Program-made: the position numbers and the translations under genes
Source: Microbacterium commune
GTDB lineage: Bacteria > Actinomycetota > Actinomycetes > Actinomycetales > Microbacteriaceae
Length of the DNA stretch: 64,000 bases
Direction of reading: 5' to 3'
Assembly: GCF_014836945.1 (NCBI RefSeq)
Contig: NZ_JACSPX010000001.1
Coordinates: 861,727 to 925,726, forward strand
Shown: positions 57,367 to 64,000 of the stretch, one piece after another
Layout of the letters: each line of letters opens with the position of its first letter
Position numbering within the stretch: the stretch's first letter is position 1
Notes under the pieces: model-generated
What the model saw: the letters and a program-made list of their open reading frames with translations, nothing else
The model's database searches: none
What the model was told of the DNA's origin: nothing

Positions 57367-57915
57367 TCAGGACGGTGTCGACACCAGCCGCACTGCGGCG
57401 AAGAGGTCGCGCAGATCGTCGAGCGCGAGGGCGAGCACGCCGGGCTCATGGGTCAGCAGGTCCACGACGACCATCATCCCGGCCTGGTCGCCGAGGAATC
57501 GGCCGCAGACGACCGGATCCTGCTCGTCGCCGATGAGCACCGCCAGGACCGAGCGGTCATAGCCTTCGACCTCTGTTCGGCTGACCGTCTGCACGAGAAG
57601 CCCCAGCCCTGCGTCAGCGAGGGCGACGAGGTCATCCACCTCCGACGCTCCTGGGCTCACGTACACGTGCGCGACATGCGGTCGAGCCAGATCTCCCAGC
57701 CACAGCAGCCGCGCCTGGGCGCCGGGGAGCGGTGGCGCAACCGCCTGCAGTTCCCGCAGCGCCGCTGCGAAGGAAGCCCGGCCGCCGTCGTCTGGCAGCA
57801 CGTCCCCGATCTGAGCAGCCCACTCCTCGACGTCCGGCCAGGGACCTTCCGGGAAGGCGAGCGGGACGGGCAGCCACGATTCGAGCGCCTCGATGGAGAG
57901 CGCGTTCATCGCCAT
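57367..57915 (-). CDS. Type VII cassette B terminal soluble protein
   Basis: A 182-residue soluble protein, last of cassette B. ATG 57915 has GGAG eight bases upstream; ATG 57909 overlaps the previous stop (ATGA) and is also plausible. No named domain is recognised. It has strands and helices such as ARLLWLGDLARPHVAHVYV and MMVVVDLLTHEPGVLALALD. It may be related to the 211-residue protein of cassette A. Its last ten codons (AVRLVSTPS and stop) are found again beside eccC as a remnant. Confidence 0.65.
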   Translation of the reverse strand: MAMNALSIEALESWLPVPLAFPEGPWPDVEEWAAQIGDVLPDDGGRASFAAALRELQAVAPPLPGAQARLLWLGDLARPHVAHVYVSPGASEVDDLVALADAGLGLLVQTVSRTEVEGYDRSVLAVLIGDEQDPVVCGRFLGDQAGMMVVVDLLTHEPGVLALALDDLRDLFAAVRLVSTPS

Positions 57916-58493
57916 CGGAAGGTCTCCATGATGGTGTCGACGAGCTCGACGCTGCCCTCGATCACATCGGGTTCGACGTCATCGGGGTGAGGCAGCACGG
58001 CGATGAAGACCAGACCCAGCCGCGCCTGCGGAACGGGTGCAGGGAATGCGTAGCCGAGAGTGACGGTGCGGACCTCCGCGAGCTCACCGGATCCGCTGTG
58101 CGAGCTGCGCCACCGGAGGATCTCGCTGAGCGGGGTGGAGACCTTCTCGGGGACGACGCCGAACCGGTTGCGCACCTCGGTCTCGAAGTCGGTTCCGACC
58201 GAGCCCGCCACCTTGCGCGCGGCGATCGAGATCGGCGGCCGCCACTCGTTCGTCTCCTGGTCGGGCAGGTACACGGCGAATGCCTTCGTACGCTCGAGCT
58301 GCTTCCACTGCTCCGAGATCAGCAGCCGCATCTGCACGTCGAGATCGGGACGGCCGATCGCCTTCATCCGGGCGACGGCCTTGGCCTGGAATGCGGCCTT
58401 GCCGTCGGCATCCACTCGGTAGCGGCTCCACCCGCTCGGCATCAGGATCGAGTAGCCCCGGGGATCGTCCTGCGTGGGCTGCGGCGCGCTCAC
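57906..58493 (-). CDS. Type VII cassette B accessory protein (GW-motif family)
   Basis: A 195-residue soluble protein homologous to the 213-residue protein of cassette A. It starts at GTG 58493, overlapping the membrane protein stop (GTGA). Shared features are RGYSILMPSGWSRYRVDADG, the helix KAVARMKAIGRPDLDVQMRLL, and a C-terminal half with LGLVFIAVLPHPDDV. There is no signal peptide. The role is unknown; conservation in both cassettes suggests it serves the secretion substrates. Confidence 0.68.
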   Translation of the reverse strand: MSAPQPTQDDPRGYSILMPSGWSRYRVDADGKAAFQAKAVARMKAIGRPDLDVQMRLLISEQWKQLERTKAFAVYLPDQETNEWRPPISIAARKVAGSVGTDFETEVRNRFGVVPEKVSTPLSEILRWRSSHSGSGELAEVRTVTLGYAFPAPVPQARLGLVFIAVLPHPDDVEPDVIEGSVELVDTIMETFRWR

Positions 58494-58978
58494 ACGTATC
58501 CCTCGGGGAGCGTGTCCGCCTGGCGTCTGCGCTCGTACTCGGGGACGTAGCGGATCGCGGTGATCGCCAGAGGGATCAGCGCCACGACGTCGACGATGAG
58601 GGCGACGAGGAGGTTCGGGTCATCCTCAACCGTCTGAGCCGCGAAGAAGAACAGCGCGGTGACGCAGGATGCCAGCACGGGACCGAGCAGGCCGACGACG
58701 CTGCGCGCGTCGAGCATCTCGGTGCCGACGCAGTACACGGCGGAGCCGATGGCGAGCAGCCCGGCCAGTACGAGAAGCAGCCAGCCCGGAACCGGAACGA
58801 CGGGGAACAGAAGGATCTGGTCATAGGGCGCGGACTGGTCGCGCAGGACCTGTCCACCGGTCCAGATCAGCGATGCGATGAGGAAGAGGATCAGCAGCAC
58901 CGGCTGCACGAGCGCGATCAGCACCACCGTCGTGCGAAGCCGGGCGCGTCGAACAGTCTCATGGGGAAGTGCCTGCAC
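58490..58978 (-). CDS. Type VII cassette B four-span membrane protein
   Basis: GTG 58978 gives 162 residues with four hydrophobic helices (TTVVLIALVQPVLLILFLIA; VPGWLLLVLAGLLAIGSAVY; VVGLLGPVLASCVTALFFFA; LLVALIVDVVALIPLAITAI) and short charged ends. It matches no known Ecc protein. It lies five bases after the large putative substrate gene and overlaps the next gene. It may anchor or protect against the upstream product. Confidence 0.66.
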   Translation of the reverse strand: MQALPHETVRRARLRTTVVLIALVQPVLLILFLIASLIWTGGQVLRDQSAPYDQILLFPVVPVPGWLLLVLAGLLAIGSAVYCVGTEMLDARSVVGLLGPVLASCVTALFFFAAQTVEDDPNLLVALIVDVVALIPLAITAIRYVPEYERRRQADTLPEGYV

Positions 58979-58983
58979 GCGCG

Positions 58984-60309
58984 TCAGCCTACCCGCACAC
59001 CGGAGAGCACGGGGATCTCAGGCGACCAGCCCGCGAGCTGAGCGATGTCGTTCGCGGTGAAGCCGGTCCACAGACCGGTGTTGAGGATCTGCGTCGGCAG
59101 TCCAGGCAGCGAGCGCGAGATGCCGGATATGGTCTGCTGCACCCCCGGGTTGGTCGCCCACTGCGAGGTGCGCATGCTCTGCAGGAACGTCTGCACCTGC
59201 ACCGCCTCGGTGCCGCCCATGGGGATGGCCCGGAGCGGGTTGACGAACATGCTCGGAGCGGGCAGGCCCGCTCGCGCCACCGCCGGCGCGCGCAGCCATG
59301 TGAACGCGTTTCCGATCGCACGAAGCGGGTGGAAGATGGGGATCCGGAACGGCGTCAGCGGAATCGACAGGCGGGTCACCACCGAGGGCAGGCCGCTGCG
59401 GATAGCGGTGACGACCGCACCTCGGCCGGCGCTCATCGCCGAGCCGAGCGTCGGAAGCCCGCGGGAGAGCACCTTCCCGATGCCGAACGGAAGAAGACCG
59501 ACGGCGGCCAGTGCCACATCCCCCAGGGATGCCCTCCCGAACGCGAACTTGAGCACGTTGAGGGCCAGCACGGCGGCGGAGAGGGCGAGGATGATCCCGC
59601 CGAGCAGTCCGGTCAGCGGAGCCCCGATCACCAGCGCGATGACCGACAGGACGAGCAGGACCACGGCGAGGACGTCCAGGACGGCATCCACGGACTCCCA
59701 GAAGCCGTCATTGTTGCCGGCTGTCTCGTAGGCCTTCTCGATGGACTCGACGGCATCGTCGTATGCGTCCGACCATGTCTCGAAGGTGTCGTCGAATGCG
59801 GTCCACATCGCATCCCGATGCCGCTCGGCCGATCCGAGGGTCGCGGCGGCAGCGCTGACGTCTCCGGCGGCCGCGTCCACCTCACTCTGTTCGGGATCGT
59901 CCTCCCAAGGCATCACGCGCTCGAGCGATCGCTGCCGACCGACGGCGTCTTCGTGCGAGCTCTGAGCGTTCTGATACGCGTTCTCCGCGTCGCGGACGTC
60001 GTCCTCGTTCGCGCGCAGCCAGCTCTGGGCCGCTTCGAGCGCTTCGGCGTAGATGCGCAGCGCCTTGCCGGTGTCCGTGTACCGCACTGCCGCGGCCGAC
60101 AGGTCCACCGCGGTCTCGGAAGCCATCTCCGCGAGCTTGTCGGTGCCCTTGCTCTTGTGCACCGAGGAATCGCCGATCGCGGTGAGCTCACCCGCCGTCT
60201 CATTCATCTGTGTGCCGAGCGTGACCCAGTTGTCGCCTCTGCTCCAGATCTGTGAGGCGGATCCGGCGAGCTGGCGCAGTTCGACGTCGGTGTTCGGAGA
60301 TCGCATCAC
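58984..60309 (-). CDS. Cassette B large putative type VII substrate
   Basis: A 441-residue protein; GTG 60309 overlaps the previous stop. The N-terminus (about 5-110) resembles T7SS signal domains (NTDVELRQLAGSASQIWSRG; YTDTGKALRIYAEALEAAQS). A coiled, acidic region follows to about 215, then a hydrophobic hairpin (VLAVVLLVLSVIALVIGAPL; GLLGGIILALSAAVLALNVL) and a C-terminal part of about 170 residues without a recognised toxin motif. Layout parallels the 414-residue protein of cassette A. A secreted effector is likely but unproven. Confidence 0.7.
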   Translation of the reverse strand: MMRSPNTDVELRQLAGSASQIWSRGDNWVTLGTQMNETAGELTAIGDSSVHKSKGTDKLAEMASETAVDLSAAAVRYTDTGKALRIYAEALEAAQSWLRANEDDVRDAENAYQNAQSSHEDAVGRQRSLERVMPWEDDPEQSEVDAAAGDVSAAAATLGSAERHRDAMWTAFDDTFETWSDAYDDAVESIEKAYETAGNNDGFWESVDAVLDVLAVVLLVLSVIALVIGAPLTGLLGGIILALSAAVLALNVLKFAFGRASLGDVALAAVGLLPFGIGKVLSRGLPTLGSAMSAGRGAVVTAIRSGLPSVVTRLSIPLTPFRIPIFHPLRAIGNAFTWLRAPAVARAGLPAPSMFVNPLRAIPMGGTEAVQVQTFLQSMRTSQWATNPGVQQTISGISRSLPGLPTQILNTGLWTGFTANDIAQLAGWSPEIPVLSGVRVG

Positions 60310-60641
60310 TGGATCCTCGCGATCCGGGCGCTGGTGGTCTGCTCAGAGCCGGCGCTCTCGAGCTCGGCAGCGGTCTCGGTGTCCCACTGGTCCCAGTTGT
60401 CGACGATCGACGTGAGCTGGTCGCGGATCGAGCCGAGATTCTCGTTCAACTTGTCGCGCTTGCGGTTCCATGCCGACTCGAAGTCGCCGACCTTGTCGCG
60501 CAGTGACGAGCGGTCGTCGGGGCGATCGACCGCCTCCTCGAGATCGTTGTTGATCGCCGCCGCCTCGTCGAAGGCGGTGATGGCGGCGTTGAGGCCTGTC
60601 AGCGCCTCGCGGAGGCGAGCACGGTCGAGCATGATGTCCAT
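60306..60641 (-). CDS. Cassette B small helical partner protein
   Basis: A 111-residue helical protein (LREALTGLNAAITAFDEAAA; KVGDFESAWNRKRDKLNENL; DQWDTETAAELESAG). It is a paralogue of the 118-residue cassette A protein through the DFESxW-x2-KR core. The ATG follows a GGGGAA. It has no transmembrane segment. It probably pairs with WXG100 or the large substrate. Confidence 0.7.
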   Translation of the reverse strand: MDIMLDRARLREALTGLNAAITAFDEAAAINNDLEEAVDRPDDRSSLRDKVGDFESAWNRKRDKLNENLGSIRDQLTSIVDNWDQWDTETAAELESAGSEQTTSARIARIQ

Positions 60642-60663
60642 CGGATTCCCCCATCGAAGGCGA

Positions 60664-60686
60664 GGACCGGCCTAGTCAGCCGGCCC
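60664..60686 (-). promoter_or_regulatory. Intercistronic hairpin after WXG100 gene B
   Basis: On the minus-strand RNA GGGCCGGC pairs with GCCGGUCC (one G-U) around seven bases. It sits between WXG100 copy B and the small helical gene, the same position as the hairpin after copy A, although the sequences differ. Confidence 0.55.
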
Positions 60687-60722
60687 TCGACGTCGAGTCT
60701 GTACTGGTTCTGGTGTGCGGAC

Positions 60723-61010
60723 TCAGCCGCCGGCGAGCTGCTGATCCAGATCCTGGATCGCGCGCATCATGCCCAGCAGCGACTCCGACATGTCGTTGAT
60801 GCCGTCCACCGCGGTCTTCAGACCCGTGGTCAGCTCACCGTAGCCCTCACCGAACTTGCCCGACGCGTGCTGCGTCTTGAAGTCCTCACCCAGCAGCGTG
60901 TCCACCTGCCCCTTCAGGGTGTCCAGCTGACCCTGAATGTCATCACGAGCCTGCGACAGCGACGACGCCACCTGCTCCATCTCCGCATAAGACGCACCGA
61001 AATCGGCCAT
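60723..61010 (-). CDS. WXG100-family (ESAT-6-like) protein, copy B
   Basis: 95 residues, identical in protein and DNA to copy A, with the same GGAGGT and ATG arrangement. The helix-turn-helix has GEDFKTQHASGKFGEGY at the turn. It is the first gene downstream of the EccC-type ATPase and heads cassette B, which makes it the likely core substrate of that machine. Confidence 0.88.
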   Translation of the reverse strand: MADFGASYAEMEQVASSLSQARDDIQGQLDTLKGQVDTLLGEDFKTQHASGKFGEGYGELTTGLKTAVDGINDMSESLLGMMRAIQDLDQQLAGG

Positions 61011-61093
61011 CGTCAACACCTCCGGTAAATCGTTGAGTCCGGACCACCCCGGCCCGACATCACCAAGCTACAAGATGCGCGCACCACCGAGCC

Positions 61094-61111
61094 ATGGGGA
61101 CAACTCCCCAT
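61094..61111. repeat. Inverted repeat upstream of WXG100 copy B
   Basis: ATGGGG-ACAACT-CCCCAT, identical to 57347-57364, lies in the leader of WXG100 copy B. Confidence 0.55.
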
Positions 61112-61113
61112 CG

Positions 61114-61145
61114 TCAGGACGGCGTCGACACCAGCCGCACTGCGG
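61114..61145 (-). pseudogene. Remnant of the 3' end of the 182-residue cassette gene
   Basis: About 32 bp match the last codons of the gene ending at 57367 (coding AVRLVSTPS and TGA) with one base change. The rest of the gene is absent: the match stops at ACTGCGGC, after which the sequence becomes a short CTGCGG repeat leading to the eccC stop. It marks the edge of a segmental duplication. Confidence 0.82.
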
Positions 61146-61195
61146 CCTGCGGCCTGCGGCCGCGCTTGCACGGCGCATCGCGAAGGTCCGCTCTC

Positions 61196-64000
61196 TCACG
61201 CCAGCGCATCCCCCTCGACCAGCGGCAGCTGCACCGTGACCTGGCGACCGGCCTGCACGAAGATGCCGCGACCCTCGGGGAAGTCGGTGCGCTTGACCTT
61301 GGGGAAAGGCACCTTGAACACCGCGTCGCCGTCGAACGAGTCAGGCTTGAGGATGACACCCTTGCGGCCGGCCTTGAAGTCGCCGATGAAGCCGAATCCG
61401 CTCGTGACCTGCGTCACGTCGGCGTCGCCGATGAGGAAGTGGTCGCTGCGGTTGACAGCCTGGAACAGCGCCTTCATCTCACGCTCGGCGGGGCTGTCTG
61501 CGAACTGCGGCACGTCTTCGACCACGATCATCACGCGCAGCGGGAGGGTGTCGTCCGCGATGAGCTCGGTGATCTCCTTCGCCAGCTCCTTCGCGTCGTC
61601 GGGTGTCACCGCGCTGCGGGTCCAGTCGGCGTACTCCTTCAGCTGCGAGCGGCGTCCGCCGAAGTGGAACAGCCTGACCTCCGGATCGAACCGGCGCATC
61701 GAGGTGATCATCGCCTTCAGCGCGTTGGTCTTGCCGGCCAGCGGCGGCCCCGCCACCACGAACGTGCCGACGGGGTCGAAGTCGCGCGCCGACAGGGTGT
61801 CCTCGGCGACGCCGAGCACAGGGAACTCGCCCAGGCGTTCGGGCAGATCGCGCACCGAGAGCCGGGTCGGCAGCGCGCCGATCTCGGCGACCTCGCGCGC
61901 TCCGGCCGCACGCAGCTCGGCCGCGAGCTTCTCGAGCAGCTTGGTCTGCTCGGCGACGTTGGGCGTGCCGCCCAGCGTGGCGATCTGGGTCTCCAGTCCG
62001 TCCATGATGGCGCGGCCCGGGGCGGAGCGCTCGTCGAGCACGTCCTTGGGCGCGTTCAGCATCGCGTACGCCGACTCGTCGGCCAGGCGCAGCACCACCC
62101 GTCGCGACACGTTCGCGCTCACGGCCGTGGGCACCGAGCCCGAGCGATCGGCGGTGGCGACCACGTGCACGCCCAGCGGGCGGCCCTCGCCGAGGATGCG
62201 CATGAACGTCTGGTAGAACGGCATCCGGGCGGTGGTCGACTCCCACTCGGAGCGGAACTGCGGGAACCCGTCGATCAGGAAGAGGATGCGCGACTCGTCG
62301 CGGCCGGTGATCTCGCGGTACTCGGTGAGGCTGGCGGCGTTCGCCGCGCTGAACCGCTTGCCGCGGTCGTCGAGCACCCGGGCGAGCGAGCGCAGGATGC
62401 GCTGCACGCGCTCGGCGTCGTCGCCGGCGATGATCGACCCGACGTGCGGCAGCACCTCGAGGCTGCGCAGCGACCCCGAGCCGAAGTCGAGGCCGTACAC
62501 CTCGACGCTGCTCTTCGGGTCGTGGCCGGCCGCGATGGCCAGGGTGCGCAGCACGGTCGACTTGCCCGACCCGCTCGTGCCGTACACGAGCAGCGAGCCG
62601 TCCCTGTCGGGCACGAAGTAGGTCGGCTCCTGCAGCTGCCGCGCGGGCACGTCCATCTTGCCGAGCAGGATCTCTCCGTCGCCGCGCAGCGGCAGGTCGC
62701 GCAGGTCGACGGCCCGCTCGAGGTCGTCGAGCCAGGGTCGGCGCGGCGCCGGGATGCCCGCCTGCGCGGACGCCTTCACCAGCGTCGCGACGATGCGCTT
62801 CTGGTCGGTGGGACCGAGGTCCTCATCGTGCGAGTCGGACTCCGGAGCCTGCTCGGCTTCCCAGAGCTGGGTCGAACCGAAACGCAGCTCGGCGATCTTC
62901 ACCTCGGCGACCTGCGCCTCGTCGGTGGTCCACCCGCCGGCGTACGCCGACTGGAAGGGCACGAGACGCCCCGGTCCGGTCTTGGCGATGCCGCGACCGG
63001 GGATCGACGGCGGGAAGGATGCCGCGATCGGGTCGTCCACGACGTCCTTCGAGTCGGACTCGTCGGCCATCCGCAGAGCCACGCGCAGGTTCGTGTTGGC
63101 GCGCAGGTTGTCCTTGATCACACCGGCGGGCCGCTGCGTGGCCATGATCAGGTGGATGCCGAGCGAGCGGCCGCGCTGGGCGATGTCGACCACGCCGTCC
63201 ACGAACTCGGGCACCTCGCCGGCGAGCGCGGCGAACTCGTCGATCACGAGCACGAGCGCGGGCGGGGTGTCGGGATCGCGGCGCTTCTCGAGCTCGAGCA
63301 GGTCCTTGGCCTTCTTGCGGTTGAAGAGGTGCTCGCGATGGTGCAGCTCGGCGCGCAGGCTGGTGAGCGCCCGGCGCACGAGGTGCGGGCTGAGGTCTGT
63401 GACCAGGCCGACCGTGTGCGGCAGGTCGACGCAGTCGGCGAACGCCGATCCGCCCTTGTAGTCGACGAACAGGAAGGTGACGCGGTCGGGACTGTGCGCT
63501 GCGGCCATGCCGAGCACCCACGCCTGCAGGAACTCGCTCTTCCCCGCGCCCGTGGTGCCGCCCACGAGGGCGTGCGGACCCTGCGTGCGCAGGTCGAGGG
63601 TCATGGCATCCGTCTGCGACTGCCCGATGATCGCGCGCAGGTTGCCGGCCTTCTTCAGCCGCGACTGCGGGGTGCCGGAGCGGTCGATGATCGTGTTGTT
63701 CTGCCGCCAGCGGTCGATGACCGCGGTCGGGTCGGATGCCACCTCGCCGCCGACCAGCGAGAGGAACATCACCGAGTTCGGGATGTCGGAGGAGTCCTCG
63801 ACGACCGTGCTCGAATCGACGACGGGAGCGAGGCGCTTCGCGAACATGGTCATGTACGCGTGCGACACGCCCTCGACCTGCACGCCGGTGTACGAGACGC
63901 CGTTGCGGACCGTGCCGACGCGCGCGTTCTCGAGTCCGCCGGTGACGTCGATGAAGCTGCGGCATGCGGCCGGCAGCGCCTCGACGACGGGCGCGACGAA
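61196..64000 (-). CDS. eccC: EccC-type FtsK/SpoIIIE ATPase of a type VII-like secretion system (5' end outside window)
   Basis: Drives export of WXG100 substrates across the membrane. The frame stays open to base 64000, so 934 C-terminal residues are visible and the membrane anchor lies outside. Three P-loop modules are seen: GGTTGAGKSE near 63540-63565 with Walker B LVLVIDEFAAL, GTSGSGKST near 62560-62585 with ILFLIDGFPQ, and a degenerate GPPLAGKTN near 61725-61750 with MIVVEDVPQF. Three tandem modules are the EccC pattern and distinguish it from chromosomal FtsK. Two substrate cassettes follow on the same strand. Confidence 0.92.
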   Translation of the reverse strand, partial: FVAPVVEALPAACRSFIDVTGGLENARVGTVRNGVSYTGVQVEGVSHAYMTMFAKRLAPVVDSSTVVEDSSDIPNSVMFLSLVGGEVASDPTAVIDRWRQNNTIIDRSGTPQSRLKKAGNLRAIIGQSQTDAMTLDLRTQGPHALVGGTTGAGKSEFLQAWVLGMAAAHSPDRVTFLFVDYKGGSAFADCVDLPHTVGLVTDLSPHLVRRALTSLRAELHHREHLFNRKKAKDLLELEKRRDPDTPPALVLVIDEFAALAGEVPEFVDGVVDIAQRGRSLGIHLIMATQRPAGVIKDNLRANTNLRVALRMADESDSKDVVDDPIAASFPPSIPGRGIAKTGPGRLVPFQSAYAGGWTTDEAQVAEVKIAELRFGSTQLWEAEQAPESDSHDEDLGPTDQKRIVATLVKASAQAGIPAPRRPWLDDLERAVDLRDLPLRGDGEILLGKMDVPARQLQEPTYFVPDRDGSLLVYGTSGSGKSTVLRTLAIAAGHDPKSSVEVYGLDFGSGSLRSLEVLPHVGSIIAGDDAERVQRILRSLARVLDDRGKRFSAANAASLTEYREITGRDESRILFLIDGFPQFRSEWESTTARMPFYQTFMRILGEGRPLGVHVVATADRSGSVPTAVSANVSRRVVLRLADESAYAMLNAPKDVLDERSAPGRAIMDGLETQIATLGGTPNVAEQTKLLEKLAAELRAAGAREVAEIGALPTRLSVRDLPERLGEFPVLGVAEDTLSARDFDPVGTFVVAGPPLAGKTNALKAMITSMRRFDPEVRLFHFGGRRSQLKEYADWTRSAVTPDDAKELAKEITELIADDTLPLRVMIVVEDVPQFADSPAEREMKALFQAVNRSDHFLIGDADVTQVTSGFGFIGDFKAGRKGVILKPDSFDGDAVFKVPFPKVKRTDFPEGRGIFVQAGRQVTVQLPLVEGDALA

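Larger units (their letters stand above)
56971..57398 (-). repeat. Long direct repeat, copy A (WXG100 gene and leader)
   Basis: About 428 bp nearly identical to 60717-61145. It covers the whole WXG100 gene (identical), its leader (diverged in part) and the last codons of the 182-residue gene. Both copies have the same orientation. Confidence 0.95.
60717..61145 (-). repeat. Long direct repeat, copy B (WXG100 gene, leader and gene remnant)
   Basis: The second copy of the roughly 429-bp unit at 56971-57398. The WXG100 coding part is identical; several changes and a 1-nt length difference lie in the leader. Its right end holds the severed tail of the 182-residue gene. Confidence 0.95.

Noticed and set aside
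61114..61359. An 81-codon minus-strand frame overlapping the eccC 3' end
   Set aside because: Most of it is antisense-frame noise inside eccC. Only its last codons are meaningful, as the remnant of the 182 aa gene.

Overview
The window looks like a chromosomal segment of a high-GC actinobacterium of the family Microbacteriaceae, most likely Microbacterium or a close relative. The base composition is strongly GC-rich throughout, GTG starts and 4-nt ATGA/GTGA gene overlaps are common, and the gene sets are typical actinobacterial arrangements (hpt-ftsH-folE-folP-folB-folK-DUF3180-PH-PH-Rossmann, lysS-marP, serS-HAD, metP-metS, an ESX-type secretion ATPase). No insertion sequence, prophage, CRISPR array or rRNA operon was seen. 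No gene-free stretch exceeds about 230 bases.

Layout. 1-6.7 kb: the 3' part of an HrpB helicase, L-serine dehydratase, tRNA-Arg, an unknown charged protein, a GntR regulator, and the MetPS sodium-dependent amino-acid importer including its 44-residue small subunit. 6.7-14 kb: an amino-sugar locus (lipoprotein binding protein, two permeases, GH20 hexosaminidase, sulfatase, small ORF) divergent from a ROK regulator. 14-17.4 kb: aldo/keto reductase, an internally deleted epimerase, and an LCP cell-wall ligase between two tRNA-Ser genes. 17.4-27.1 kb: HAD phosphatase, serS, lipid kinase, a repeat-containing lipoprotein, cardiolipin synthase, DUF4192 protein, MarP-like protease, lysS. 27.2-39.7 kb: DUF2207 protein, the PH-domain/folate/ftsH/hpt operon, a DUF937 gene, tilS, ppa. 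39.7-53.2 kb: a secreted M23 peptidase, tRNA-Glu/Asp/Phe, oxidoreductases, dGTPase, MarR regulator, glycosyltransferase-GtrA fusion, glutaredoxin, aldehyde dehydrogenase, zinc metallopeptidase, malate dehydrogenase, and a resolvase-like protein without the catalytic serine.

53.2-64 kb is the most interesting part. Upstream of the region (minus strand) is an EccC-type FtsK/SpoIIIE ATPase that runs off the right edge. It is followed by two tandem six-gene cassettes of the same logic: a WXG100-like protein, a small helical partner, a large membrane-spanning protein with an N-terminal helical secretion-type domain, then membrane and soluble accessory proteins. The two WXG100 genes are identical base for base over the coding region although their leaders differ. 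The copy next to eccC carries the severed 3' tail of the gene that lies upstream of the other copy, a footprint of segmental duplication. This looks like a type VII-like secretion locus with duplicated and diversifying substrate cassettes.

Working together: the sugar locus probably imports a sulfated N-acetylhexosamine-containing oligosaccharide and processes it in the cytoplasm; the fol genes make tetrahydrofolate beside FtsH proteolysis and purine salvage; LCP, M23, MarP and cardiolipin synthase serve the envelope; the EccC cassettes probably export small helical proteins and their partners.
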